A program made the position numbers and the translations under genes. Below, piece after piece: positions 47,008 through 55,991 of a stretch of 64,000 bases of DNA. The stretch is from Paracoccus homiensis (GTDB lineage: Bacteria > Pseudomonadota > Alphaproteobacteria > Rhodobacterales > Rhodobacteraceae). Every line of letters begins with the position of its first letter. Positions within the stretch are counted from its first letter, which is position 1. Where the stretch lies: positions 248,001-312,000 of the forward strand of contig NZ_FOHO01000001.1 of the NCBI RefSeq assembly GCF_900111675.1, in the 5' to 3' direction. Below the pieces are notes generated by a model. That model did no database searches. It was not told where the DNA came from and worked only from the letters and a program-made list of their open reading frames with translations.

Positions 47008-47664
47008 TTGCAACTGCTGACCTCGGCACAGCTGGGCTATGACGCCACCCCGGTCCTGCGCGATGTGACGCTGTCCGTCGCGCCGGGCGACAAGGTGGTG
47101 CTGCTGGGGCGCAGCGGGGCGGGCAAATCCACCCTGCTGGCAGCCCTGCATCAGGCCCTGCTGGCACAGGGCCGGCGGGTCGCGCTGATGCCGCAGGATC
47201 ATGCGCTGGTGCCGCAGCTGTCGGCGCTGCGCAATGTGCTGATGGGGCGGCTGGACGATCACGGCGCGTTCTACAACCTGACAACGCTGATCCGCCCACG
47301 CCGCCGCGACCGTCAGCACGCGCTGGCGATCCTGGCGCAGGTCGGCCTGACAGCCGAGGCCGACCGCCCCGTCGAAAGCCTGTCGGGGGGCCAGAAACAG
47401 CGCGTCGCCCTGGCGCGGGCGTTGTTTCGGGGCGGCGATGTGCTGTTGGGCGACGAGCCGCTATCCGCCGTCGATCCCGCGCAGGCCGAGCATCTGGCCA
47501 GGCTGCTGCGGCAGGCCTTCCCGACCGCCATTCTGGCAATGCACGATCTGGATACGGCCCGCAGCTTTGGCACAAGGCTGATCGGACTGCGGCAGGGCCA
47601 GATCCGGATCGACGGCCCGATCGACGCCGTCTGGGACCGTGTCGAGGCGCTTTATGCCCGTTAG
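47008..47664 (+). CDS. ABC transporter ATP-binding protein (PhnC-like)
   Basis: A 218-residue cassette. Walker A is LLGRSGAGKST, the signature is ESLSGGQKQRVALARAL, Walker B is DVLLGDEPLSAVD and the switch His is in LAMHDLDTA. It starts with TTG at 47008, six bases after GGAG, three bases past the binding-protein stop. It energises the transporter whose permease overlaps its 3' end. Confidence 0.9.
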   Translation: MQLLTSAQLGYDATPVLRDVTLSVAPGDKVVLLGRSGAGKSTLLAALHQALLAQGRRVALMPQDHALVPQLSALRNVLMGRLDDHGAFYNLTTLIRPRRRDRQHALAILAQVGLTAEADRPVESLSGGQKQRVALARALFRGGDVLLGDEPLSAVDPAQAEHLARLLRQAFPTAILAMHDLDTARSFGTRLIGLRQGQIRIDGPIDAVWDRVEALYAR

Positions 47665-49156
47665 GCGGCTGTCTCGGACGGGGATCGTCGCGGGCTTTGC
47701 AGCCATCGCGCTGCTATGCCTGCCGCTGGCCGATCTGCAGGTCGCCGGGCATGATCCCTGGTCCGCGCTGGGACGTATGCTGACGGGCTTTCTGCGTCCC
47801 GATTTCAGCGCGGTCGAGGATATCTTTCGCGCACTTGCGCTGACCGTTGCCTTTGCCATCGCGGGCGTTGCTGCGGGCGGGCTGGCCGGGCTGGTCATGG
47901 CGCCCTTCTATCGCTTTCGCGCGGTGCGCTGGACAGCGATCGCGCTGCGTTCGGTCCATGAACTGTTCTGGGCGCTGCTGCTGATGCAGGTCGCGGGGAT
48001 GGGTGTGCTGACCGGGGTGCTGGCCATCGCCCTGCCCTATGCCGGCATCTTCGCGAAGGTCCTGTCCGAGATCCTGGACGAGGCCGACCCCCGCCCCGCC
48101 AACTGGCTGGGCCCGCAGGTTGACGCGCTTAGCCGCTTTTTGTGGGCGCGCGCGCCGCTGGCCCGCCCCGAGATGCAGACCTATGCGCTTTACCGGATCG
48201 AATGCGGGCTGCGGTCCTCGGCCGTGCTGGGCTTTATCGGGTTGCCGACCCTTGGCTTTCAGCTGGACAGCTTTTTCAAACAGGGTGAGTACGGTGCCGC
48301 CGGGGCGATCATGCTGGTCTATATCCTGCTGATCGCCACGCTGCGGCTGTGGATGCGGCCCCGGCTTCTGTTGCCGTGGCTGGTTGCGGCAGGCGCGATG
48401 CTGACACAGGTCACCGCCCCTCCGATGGGCGCGGGCGCGCTGTGGCGGTTTCTGTCCCAGGACATCTTGCCCGCCCCCCTGCGTCAGGGCGACCCGGCGG
48501 GGCTGTGGCCCTGGCTGGCCGATCTGGGCCGGGATGCCATCCTGCCCGGCATCGCCGCGACGCTGGTGGTGGCCCAACTTGCGCTGATCCTGACGGGGAT
48601 GATCGCGTTTCTGGGTCAGGCGCTGATCGTGCCGCGCGTGATGGGCCGATGGGGCGCGGCGCTGGGGCATCTGCTGCTGGTAGTTCTGCGCAGCTTTCCC
48701 GAATACATGCTGGCCTATCTGTTCCTGCAGATCCTCGGCCCCTCGATGCTACCCGCCGTGCTGGCGCTGGCGCTGCATAACGGCGCGATCATCGGGCATC
48801 TTCTGGGCCGTCAGGCGGGGGGGCTGACCCTGCGCCCGGATGCCCCGCGCGGACTGACATTATGGGGCTGGGAAATCGTGCCGCGCCTGTTCGGGCAATT
48901 CGTGGCGCTGTGCCTGTATCGCTGGGAAATCATCATCCGCGAAAGCGCGATCATGGGCATCCTTGGCATCGCCACGCTTGGGTTCTTTCTTGATGACGCG
49001 ATCGCCGAACTGCGCCTGGACCGGGCCGTGGTGATCCTGCTGGCGACGGCGCTGCTGACCGCGGGCATCGACTGGCTGTCGCGCGGGCTGCGGGCGCGGC
49101 TGGGCGCGCGCCATCTGCGCGCGCCCGGTCGCGGGCCGGCCAGGGGCGTCGCCTAG
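47654..49156 (+). CDS. Double-length ABC transporter permease (PhnE-like fusion)
   Basis: A 500-residue inner membrane protein with two repeated permease domains. Each half contains a binding-protein-dependent transport segment: RSVHELFWALLLMQVAG...IALPYAGIFAKVLSE with RSSAVLGFIG in the first, and RSFPEYMLAYLFLQILG...LALHNGAIIGHLLG with RESAIMGILGIATLGF in the second. Most PhnE permeases are single-domain and dimerise, so one chain replaces two. The start is ATG 47654, inside the ATPase gene; a GTG at 47639 is possible. Its stop overlaps that of the convergent regulator gene. Confidence 0.85.
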   Translation: MPVRRLSRTGIVAGFAAIALLCLPLADLQVAGHDPWSALGRMLTGFLRPDFSAVEDIFRALALTVAFAIAGVAAGGLAGLVMAPFYRFRAVRWTAIALRSVHELFWALLLMQVAGMGVLTGVLAIALPYAGIFAKVLSEILDEADPRPANWLGPQVDALSRFLWARAPLARPEMQTYALYRIECGLRSSAVLGFIGLPTLGFQLDSFFKQGEYGAAGAIMLVYILLIATLRLWMRPRLLLPWLVAAGAMLTQVTAPPMGAGALWRFLSQDILPAPLRQGDPAGLWPWLADLGRDAILPGIAATLVVAQLALILTGMIAFLGQALIVPRVMGRWGAALGHLLLVVLRSFPEYMLAYLFLQILGPSMLPAVLALALHNGAIIGHLLGRQAGGLTLRPDAPRGLTLWGWEIVPRLFGQFVALCLYRWEIIIRESAIMGILGIATLGFFLDDAIAELRLDRAVVILLATALLTAGIDWLSRGLRARLGARHLRAPGRGPARGVA

Positions 49157-49878
49157 CTTCGTTTCAGGACCGCCGACAGCATATCGGTCGGCGGCGCCTC
49201 GTCGCCAAATTCGATCCCGGCCTCGATATGGCGCAGATGTTCGTCCAGCAACCGCTGCGCCGCATCGGGATCGCGCGCCTCGATCGCATCGACCAGACGC
49301 GCATGTTCATCCTCGGCGCACAAGGTGCCGTGGGCCGAGGCGTAAAGCCCGATGATCAACGAGCTTTGCATCGTCAGTTCTTCCAGATAGCGCGACAGGA
49401 CCGGATTGCGACCGACCCGGCCCAGCAGCACGTGAAATCCGCGGGACAGGCGCACTGCGGCGGGGCGGTTGCCCTGCCCCTTGGCCGCGGCCTCCTGGGC
49501 CAGATGGCTGCGCAGATCGGCGATGTCCTGTTCGGTCGCCTGGTTCACGGCATTGCGGCAGATCACGCGCTCGATCGCGCGGCGTGCCTGAAAGATGTCG
49601 CGCGCATCCTGTGGCGTGGGGGTGGCCACGAAGGCCCCGCGATTGGGCAGATGATCGACCACGCGATACGCAGTCAGCGTCGCCAGCGCCCGGCGCACAT
49701 GCGCACGGTTGCAGCGGAACAGATCGGACAGCGCCTGTTCGCCCAGTTTCGTGCCCGCGCGCAGCCGCTGATCCGCGATCGCGTCCAGAATGCTGTCGAC
49801 AATGATGGTTTCAAGCGGCTTGTCCATATCGCCCAGATTGCATGCCGCAAGGGCCTGCGCAACAGGCGTCACGCCCAA
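49153..49878 (-). CDS. GntR family transcriptional regulator (FCD/FadR type)
   Basis: About 241 residues. The N-terminal winged helix has DSILDAIADQRLRAGTKLGEQALSDLFRCNRAHVRRALATL, the FadR-type DNA reader, and the C-terminal FCD domain has conserved metal-type residues (RGFHVLLGRVGRNPVL, HARLVDAIEARD, LDEHLRHIE). It is divergent from the racemase-permease pair and probably controls it. The start is uncertain: TTG 49878 or ATG 49827, the latter just before the HTH domain. Confidence 0.88.
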   Translation of the reverse strand: MGVTPVAQALAACNLGDMDKPLETIIVDSILDAIADQRLRAGTKLGEQALSDLFRCNRAHVRRALATLTAYRVVDHLPNRGAFVATPTPQDARDIFQARRAIERVICRNAVNQATEQDIADLRSHLAQEAAAKGQGNRPAAVRLSRGFHVLLGRVGRNPVLSRYLEELTMQSSLIIGLYASAHGTLCAEDEHARLVDAIEARDPDAAQRLLDEHLRHIEAGIEFGDEAPPTDMLSAVLKRS

Positions 49879-49903
49879 GATATAAGCAAAAGATTTATTT
49901 TTG

Positions 49904-49917
49904 GATTGTTAACAATC
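49904..49917. promoter_or_regulatory. Palindromic operator in the GntR-racemase intergenic region
   Basis: GATTGTTAACAATC is a perfect 14-base palindrome. Its core TTGT-TA-ACAA fits the TNGT-Nx-ACNA pattern bound by FCD-type GntR regulators. It lies between a possible -35 TTGGAT (49901-49906) and -10 TATCAA (49923-49928) that would drive the racemase gene, so binding would block that promoter. It is 26 bases from the regulator's own start. Confidence 0.65.
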
Positions 49918-49952
49918 TGTGTTATCAATTCATGACTCATGGAGGAAACCGT

Positions 49953-50651
49953 ATGAAACTGGTGGTCATCAACCCCAACTCTACCCAGTCGATGACGGAC
50001 AAGATCATCGCCTCGGCCCGCGCGGCGGCGGGCGATCATGTCGAGGTGATCGGCCGCACCGCGCATGGCGCCCCGGCCAGCATCGAAGGCCATTTCGATG
50101 AGGTCATGTCTGCCGCCCATCTGATGCGCGAAGTGCAACAGGCCGAGGCATCGGCCGCCGATGCCATCGTCGTCGCCTGTTTCGACGACCCCTCGATCGG
50201 GGCCTGCCGCGAAATCGCCACCGGCCCCGTCCTTGGCATCTGCGAGGCGGCCTGCAAGGCGGCCAGCATGATCGCGACCTCGTTCACGGTGGTCACCACG
50301 CTGCCACGCTCGGTCCCGATCATCGAGGATCTGGTCCGCAAATACGGGCTGGATCACCAATGCCGCCGCGTCCGCTCGGCCGAGATTCCGGTCCTGGCAC
50401 TGGAAGAGCCCGGCTCGAACGCCCGGCAGCAGATCCGTGACGAGATCCTGCGCGCCATCGACGAAGACAAATGCGAAGCCGTCGTCCTGGGCTGCGCGGG
50501 CATGTCCGACCTGACCGAATGGCTGTCCCGTGAAACCGGGATTCCGGTCATCGACGGCGTCACCGTCGCCACGAAATTCGCCGAGGCGCTGGTGGGCGCC
50601 GGGCTGAAAACCAGCAAGATCGGCGCCTACGCGGTGCCCAACAAGAAATAA
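49953..50651 (+). CDS. Aspartate/glutamate/hydantoin racemase family protein
   Basis: A 232-residue cofactor-independent racemase. Two Cys sit in the usual mirror positions: VVACFDDPSIGACRE and VVLGCAGMSDL. The N-terminus KLVVINPNST is that of the Asp/Glu/hydantoin racemase group, which epimerises hydantoins or related ureides. GGAGG precedes the ATG. With the NCS1 permease next to it, a hydantoin or allantoin substrate is likely, but no hydantoinase or allantoinase gene is beside it. Confidence 0.85.
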   Translation: MKLVVINPNSTQSMTDKIIASARAAAGDHVEVIGRTAHGAPASIEGHFDEVMSAAHLMREVQQAEASAADAIVVACFDDPSIGACREIATGPVLGICEAACKAASMIATSFTVVTTLPRSVPIIEDLVRKYGLDHQCRRVRSAEIPVLALEEPGSNARQQIRDEILRAIDEDKCEAVVLGCAGMSDLTEWLSRETGIPVIDGVTVATKFAEALVGAGLKTSKIGAYAVPNKK

Positions 50652-50680
50652 TCGCTCATAATCCTGACAGGGAGTTACCC

Positions 50681-52042
50681 ATGACACAGACCGACATGAT
50701 GGCCGCCGCGCCGCCGCAACACAGCACCACCGATGAAAAAGGGCTGGGCCAGGAATCGCTGGCCCCGCAACAGACCCGCATCATGGATCCGTGGTCCTAT
50801 CTGTTCGCCTGGCTGGGCGGCTGCGTGTCCATCGGCACCTTCACCATCGGATCGGGCCTCGTCGGCACGCTGAACCTGCTGCAAACCTTCGTGGCCATCG
50901 CCATCGGCTGCGCGGTGATCGGAATCGCGCTGATGATCAACGGACGCGCGGGCCACAAATATGGCATCCCCTTCATGGTGCAGGCGCGCTCGGCCTTCGG
51001 GTTTTCAGGCACGCGCCTGCCCGCGCTGGTCCGGTCGGTGCCGGCCATCGTCTGGTTCGGATTTCAAAGCTGGATCGGTGCCGGGGCGCTGAACCTCGTC
51101 AGCGAAACCATGTTCGGCTATTCGAATATCTGGGTGTTCTTCATCGGCTTCCAGTTCCTGCAGATCGGCCTGTCGGTGCTGGGCTTTCACGGCATCAAAT
51201 GGCTGGAAAACATCGGCTCGGTCTTTATCATCGGGTCGCTGATCTACATGTTCTTCAGCGTCATCAGCAAATATGGCGAAGAGATCAGCGCCAATCTGGT
51301 GAATGTCGAGGGAACATGGGGCGCGCCCTTCTGGGGGGCCACGATGCTGTTTCTGGGCATCTATTCGACCATGATGCTGAACGTGTCCGATTACAGCCGC
51401 GAACTGCGCCATCAGGTCGGCCCGGTGCGGCAGGTGGCGATCTATGCCAATTCGATCCTGCCCGCGACGCTGTTCATGGGCCTGATCGGGCTGATGGTGT
51501 CGGGTGCCACCGGCGAAGTCGATCCGATCAAGGTCTTTTCCAGTGCGGTCGACAACAAGCTTCTGCTGGTCGTGACACTGCTGTTCATCGCCTTTGCGCA
51601 GGTGACGACCAATATCCTGAACAATGTCGTGCCGCCAGCCTATGCGCTGATGGATGTGTTCAAGCTGAACTTCAAGACCTCCGCGGTGGTCGTGGGCCTT
51701 CTGGCCTTCGCGACCTTCCCCTGGATGCTGGTCCGCGACGAATCCGCCGCCGGGCTGGGTCTGTTCATCCAGACCTACAGCGCCTTCCTTGGTCCGATCT
51801 TCGCGATCCTCGTGGTGGATTACTATGTCATCCGCAAGCAGACGCTGAATCTGGATCACCTGTATGACGAGACCGGCCCCTATCAGGGCATGAACCCGGC
51901 GGCGCTGATCGCGACTGTCACCGGCGTGGTCTTTGCGCTGATCTTTTCGGGCATCAGCTGGTATGCCAGCCTGATCCCGGCGGGCGTGACCTATTACCTG
52001 CTGATGCGGCACCTGCCCGCCGCGCGCCGCTTCCTCAGCTAG
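50681..52042 (+). CDS. NCS1 family nucleobase/hydantoin/allantoin permease
   Basis: A 453-residue symporter with about twelve membrane segments. Recognisable NCS1 parts are the first helix region WSYLFAWLGGCVSIGTFTIG, GIPFMVQARSAFG, WFGFQSWIGAGALN, SVLGFHGIKWLENIGS and NVSDYSRELRH. The family moves purines, pyrimidines, allantoin or hydantoins with Na+ or H+. It lies 29 bases after the racemase gene with GGGAG as ribosome site, so the two form an operon. Confidence 0.9.
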   Translation: MTQTDMMAAAPPQHSTTDEKGLGQESLAPQQTRIMDPWSYLFAWLGGCVSIGTFTIGSGLVGTLNLLQTFVAIAIGCAVIGIALMINGRAGHKYGIPFMVQARSAFGFSGTRLPALVRSVPAIVWFGFQSWIGAGALNLVSETMFGYSNIWVFFIGFQFLQIGLSVLGFHGIKWLENIGSVFIIGSLIYMFFSVISKYGEEISANLVNVEGTWGAPFWGATMLFLGIYSTMMLNVSDYSRELRHQVGPVRQVAIYANSILPATLFMGLIGLMVSGATGEVDPIKVFSSAVDNKLLLVVTLLFIAFAQVTTNILNNVVPPAYALMDVFKLNFKTSAVVVGLLAFATFPWMLVRDESAAGLGLFIQTYSAFLGPIFAILVVDYYVIRKQTLNLDHLYDETGPYQGMNPAALIATVTGVVFALIFSGISWYASLIPAGVTYYLLMRHLPAARRFLS

Positions 52043-52069
52043 GAGCGAGGCCCCGATCAACGAACCCAG

Positions 52070-52101
52070 GGGCGAGCCTTCTGACGAAGGCTCGCCCTTT
52101 T
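52070..52101 (+). terminator. Rho-independent terminator after the NCS1 permease
   Basis: GGGCGAGCCTT, loop CTGACG, AAGGCTCGCCC and TTTT: a perfect 11-base stem 27 bases after the permease stop, closing the racemase-permease operon. Confidence 0.93.
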
Positions 52102-52226
52102 CGTGCAATTTCCGGCAAATTGACCGATAAAAGAACTCGGGAATTGACTTCGCGATCGCCAAGGGGGCAGAACGCGGTCAAACGGTCCGCATCCGCGATG
52201 GACCGACCCCGCCTCAGGAGGATCGC

Positions 52227-53483
52227 ATGAAAACCACCCTCGCCATGTCCGCCCTTGCGCTGGCCACCGCCTCGCCCGCCCTTGCGGGCAAGCCCGAGGT
52301 CGTCGCGAATTACATCGCCATCGCCCATGCCGGATACGAGGACAGCCTGATCGCCGCGCGCGACCTGCAGGCCGCCGTCGATGCGCTGATCCAGTCCCCC
52401 TCGGCCGAGGCGCTGCAGGATGCCCGCGCGGCATGGCTGGCCGCTCGCGTGCCCTATCAGCAGACCGAGGCGCTGCGCTTCGGCAATGCCATCGTGGACG
52501 ACTGGGAAGGCAAGGTGAACGCCTGGCCGCTGGACGAGGGGCTGATCGACTATGTCGATCCGTCCTATGGCGGGGCGTCGGATGCGAACGAATACGCCGC
52601 GCTGAACGTGGTCGCCGCGCCGACCTTCACCCTGTCGGGCGAGGATATCGACGCGACCGAGATCACGCCCGACCTGCTGTCGGGCCAGCTGCACGAGGCA
52701 GACGCCATCGAGGCGAATGTCGCCACCGGCTATCACGCGATCGAGTTCCTGCTGTGGGGTCAGGACCTGAACGGCACCGATCACGGCGCGGGCGACCGCC
52801 CTTGGACCGACTATGCCGCGGGTGACGACTGCACCGGCGGCAATTGCGACCGTCGCGGCGATTACCTGAAGGCCGCGACCGACCTGCTGGTCAGCGACCT
52901 GGAATGGATGACCGCGCAATGGGCCGAGGGCGGCGAGGCCGCGACCGGCCTGACCGCCGATCCCGACGCCGCGATCAGCGCCATGCTGACCGGCATGGGC
53001 AGCCTGTCCTATGGCGAACTGGCGGGCGAGCGCATGAAGCTGGGCGTGATGCTGAACGACCCCGAGGAGGAACACGACTGCTTCTCGGACAACACGCATA
53101 ACAGCCATTACTATGATGGGCTGGGCATCCGGAACGTCTATCTGGGCGAATATGCCCGCATCGACGGCACGGTCGTCTCGGGCGAGAGCCTGTCCTCGCT
53201 GGTGGCCGAGGCCGACGCATCGGTCGATCGGTCGCTGCGCGCGGGACTGGATGACAGCGTGGCCAAGCTGGGCCGCATCAAGACCGTGGCCGAGGGCGGC
53301 ACCTCCTATGACCAGATGCTGGCACGCGGCAATGACGCGGGCGAGGGCCTGATCATGGCCGCCGTCGATGCGCTGGTCGCGCAGACGCAGGATATCGAAC
53401 GCGCGGTCACCCTGCTGGGTGCGCAGGACGTCGCCATCGAGGGCTCGGACAGCCTCGACAGCCCCGATGCCGTCTTCCAGTAA
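52227..53483 (+). CDS. Imelysin family periplasmic protein (IrpA/ICMP-like)
   Basis: A 418-residue protein with a signal peptide ending SPALAG. The imelysin fold is two helical bundles. The conserved GxHxxE motif is GYHAIE, followed by FLLWGQDL. The end region has DGTVVSGESLSSLVAEAD and a helix-rich tail. Named after a Pseudomonas peptidase, many members instead take part in iron uptake and lack protease activity. GGAGG precedes the ATG. It is the first gene of a four-gene periplasmic operon. Confidence 0.9.
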   Translation: MKTTLAMSALALATASPALAGKPEVVANYIAIAHAGYEDSLIAARDLQAAVDALIQSPSAEALQDARAAWLAARVPYQQTEALRFGNAIVDDWEGKVNAWPLDEGLIDYVDPSYGGASDANEYAALNVVAAPTFTLSGEDIDATEITPDLLSGQLHEADAIEANVATGYHAIEFLLWGQDLNGTDHGAGDRPWTDYAAGDDCTGGNCDRRGDYLKAATDLLVSDLEWMTAQWAEGGEAATGLTADPDAAISAMLTGMGSLSYGELAGERMKLGVMLNDPEEEHDCFSDNTHNSHYYDGLGIRNVYLGEYARIDGTVVSGESLSSLVAEADASVDRSLRAGLDDSVAKLGRIKTVAEGGTSYDQMLARGNDAGEGLIMAAVDALVAQTQDIERAVTLLGAQDVAIEGSDSLDSPDAVFQ

Positions 53484-55026
53484 GGCCGCGCGGCACCTGC
53501 TGCCGCTGCTGATGATCACGGCGGCGCCGGTCCTTGCGGAGGGTCCGGCGCTGACCGATCTGCACCTGAACGCCACGCCCCGCACCGGCGCCGAAACCGC
53601 ACGGATCGCCGATGTCGTCGCGCCCACGCAGGATTTCACCGCGCCCGAACCCTTCGAGGGCAATCCCGGCGGGGCCGCGACCGTGCGTGCCCGCGACGAT
53701 GCGGATGCCTTCTCGCAGCCCTCGGCCAATATCGGGTTCGAGGGAGAACTGCGCTTCAAGGTCGGCAACGGGCTGTTTCGCAAGCTGTGGGTGTCCTCGC
53801 CCTCGTCGACGCTGGCATCCGACGGGCTGGGGCCGCTGTACAATTCGCGCGGCTGCCAGAACTGCCACCTGAAGGACGGGCGCGGCCATCCCCCCGACAC
53901 GCGGGGCGAGGCTGGCGGCTCGATGTTCCTGCGGCTGTCGGTGCCGGCATCGGATAACGACCCCCGCAGCCAGATCGAGGAATACCTGGCCGGGACAGGT
54001 AACCCGGTCGAGCCGACGCGCCCCGATCCGACCTATGGCGGGCAGTTGCAGGACCTGTCGGTCGCGGGCGTTCCGGCGGAAGGGCGCATGACCATCGACT
54101 ATGCCGAAACGCGGGTGGACCTGTCGGGCGGCGAGGTCGCGCATCTGCGCGTGCCTGAATACGGCATCGACGATCCGGCATACGGCCCCCTGCGCGACGA
54201 TCTGATGATCAGCCCCCGCGTCGCCCCGCCGATGATCGGCCTTGGCCTGCTGGAGGCGATCCCGACCGCCGACATTCTTGCCGGTGCCGATCCGGATGAT
54301 GCCGATGGCGACGGGATCTCGGGGCGGGCCAATATCGTCTGGTCGGCGCGGCATGACGCCCCGATGCTGGGCCGTTTCGGTTGGAAGGCTGGGATGCCCA
54401 CCGTCGAGGAACAATCCGCCAGCGCGTTTTCAGGCGATATCGGCATCTCGAACCCGTTGCATCCGGACCATGCGGGCGAATGCACGGATGCCCAGCAGGA
54501 TTGCCGCGCCGCTCCCCATGGCGGCGGCGATGCACGCGGGTTCGAGATCGACGCCGAAGGGCTGGCGCTGACCGTCTTCTACAGCCAGAACCTGGCCGTT
54601 CCCGCCCGCCGCGACGAAGGCGATCCGCAGGTGCTGCGCGGCAAGCAGGTCTTCTACGACACGGGCTGCGCCGATTGTCACCGGCCCAAATACGTCACCG
54701 CGCGGATGGAGGATCGGTCCGAGCACAGCTTCCAGCTGATCTGGCCCTATACCGACATGCTGCTGCACGACATGGGCGACGGGCTGGCCGATCACCGCCC
54801 CGAGGGGCTGGCGAATGGCCGCGAATGGCGCACGCCGCCCCTGTGGGGCATCGGCTTGACCCGGACCGTCAACGGCCACAGCATGCTGCTGCATGACGGA
54901 CGCGCGCGTTCCGTGTTGGAGGCGATCCTGTGGCATGGCGGCGAGGCCGCGCCCGCCCGCGACGCCGTCATCGACATCCCGCCCGAGGACCGGGCGGCCC
55001 TGATCCGATTTGTGGAAAGCCTGTGA
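53467..55026 (+). CDS. Di-heme oxidoreductase-like protein (DUF1111)
   Basis: A 519-residue exported c-type cytochrome. The signal peptide is LLPLLMITAAPVLAE. Two haem sites are CQNCH (in NSRGCQNCHLKDGRGHPP) and CADCH (in FYDTGCADCHRPKY), with distal Met-rich and Trp segments between. The family is related to bacterial di-haem peroxidases and often lies between imelysin genes. The start overlaps the previous stop by 17 bases. A role in oxidising or reducing periplasmic iron is inferred from context. Confidence 0.88.
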   Translation: MPSSSKAARHLLPLLMITAAPVLAEGPALTDLHLNATPRTGAETARIADVVAPTQDFTAPEPFEGNPGGAATVRARDDADAFSQPSANIGFEGELRFKVGNGLFRKLWVSSPSSTLASDGLGPLYNSRGCQNCHLKDGRGHPPDTRGEAGGSMFLRLSVPASDNDPRSQIEEYLAGTGNPVEPTRPDPTYGGQLQDLSVAGVPAEGRMTIDYAETRVDLSGGEVAHLRVPEYGIDDPAYGPLRDDLMISPRVAPPMIGLGLLEAIPTADILAGADPDDADGDGISGRANIVWSARHDAPMLGRFGWKAGMPTVEEQSASAFSGDIGISNPLHPDHAGECTDAQQDCRAAPHGGGDARGFEIDAEGLALTVFYSQNLAVPARRDEGDPQVLRGKQVFYDTGCADCHRPKYVTARMEDRSEHSFQLIWPYTDMLLHDMGDGLADHRPEGLANGREWRTPPLWGIGLTRTVNGHSMLLHDGRARSVLEAILWHGGEAAPARDAVIDIPPEDRAALIRFVESL

Positions 55027-55991
55027 TGCGAACCCTGCTGGCCCTTGCCCTGCTGCCGCTGCCCGCCATGGCCGGCACCCCCGAGGTGGTGAACGACCAT
55101 ATCCTGCCCGCGACCGACCGCTTTGCGACGGCTGCCCATGCCCTGGCCGATGCGGCCGGTGCCGATTGTTCGGCCAGCGCGCTGGACACCCCCTATCAGC
55201 AGGCATTCGATGCCTGGATGGGCCTGTCGCATCTGGCCTTCGGGCCCTTGGAACAGGACGGGCGTGCGCTGACGGTGGCGTTCTGGCCCGATCCGCGCGG
55301 GCTTGTCGCACGCTCGGTCCGGGGGCTGGTCGCGGATCAGGATCCGGTCGTGGACGATCCGGCAGGCTTTGCCGAGGTTTCGATAGCAGGGCGCGGTCTG
55401 ATGGCGCTGGAACAGCTGATGGCGGACGAGGTTGGCGATTACGAATGCCGCTATGCCCGCGCCATCGCGACCGACCTGGCCACCATCGCAGATGCCGTGC
55501 AGGCCGACTGGCAGGACCACGCGCAGCTGATGCTGGATGCGGGGCAGGACGGGAACGACCGTTACCTGTCTGCCCGAGAGGCGGATCAGGCGATCTATAC
55601 CGCGCTGCTGTCGGGCATCGAATTCGACGCCGATCAGCGCCTTGGCCGCCCGATGGGCAGCTTCGACAAGCCCCGCCCCAAGCTGGCCGAGGCATGGCGC
55701 AGCGACCGCCCGCTGCGCAACATCGAACTGTCGCTGGCCGCGCTGCGCGACATGGCGGTCGCGCTGTCGGACGATCCGATCCCCCTGACCGAGGCGGCCT
55801 TCGACAACGCGCAGGCGCAGGTCGCGGAATTGCAGGACGATCCGCGCCTTGAAGGGGTCACCGACCCGACGCAGCGCCTGAAGGTCGAGATCCTGCAACA
55901 GCGCATCCGCGCCATCGGCACCGCGATCGAGGGCGAGATCGGCGGCGGGCTGGGCCTGACTGCGGGCTTCAATTCCAAGGATGGCGACTGA
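55026..55991 (+). CDS. Second imelysin family protein
   Basis: A 321-residue protein with signal peptide RTLLALALLPLPAMAG. It is related to the first imelysin of this operon (both begin the mature part with PEVV and have PYQQ...A.W). In place of GxHxxE it has GLMALEQLMADE, so the motif His is missing and the metal site may be lost. Start and stop overlap the neighbouring genes as TGATG. Confidence 0.85.
   Translation: MRTLLALALLPLPAMAGTPEVVNDHILPATDRFATAAHALADAAGADCSASALDTPYQQAFDAWMGLSHLAFGPLEQDGRALTVAFWPDPRGLVARSVRGLVADQDPVVDDPAGFAEVSIAGRGLMALEQLMADEVGDYECRYARAIATDLATIADAVQADWQDHAQLMLDAGQDGNDRYLSAREADQAIYTALLSGIEFDADQRLGRPMGSFDKPRPKLAEAWRSDRPLRNIELSLAALRDMAVALSDDPIPLTEAAFDNAQAQVAELQDDPRLEGVTDPTQRLKVEILQQRIRAIGTAIEGEIGGGLGLTAGFNSKDGD

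Noticed and set aside
52102..52226. Fur or Irr box before the imelysin operon
   Set aside because: I looked for the known alphaproteobacterial iron motifs and saw no good match by eye.
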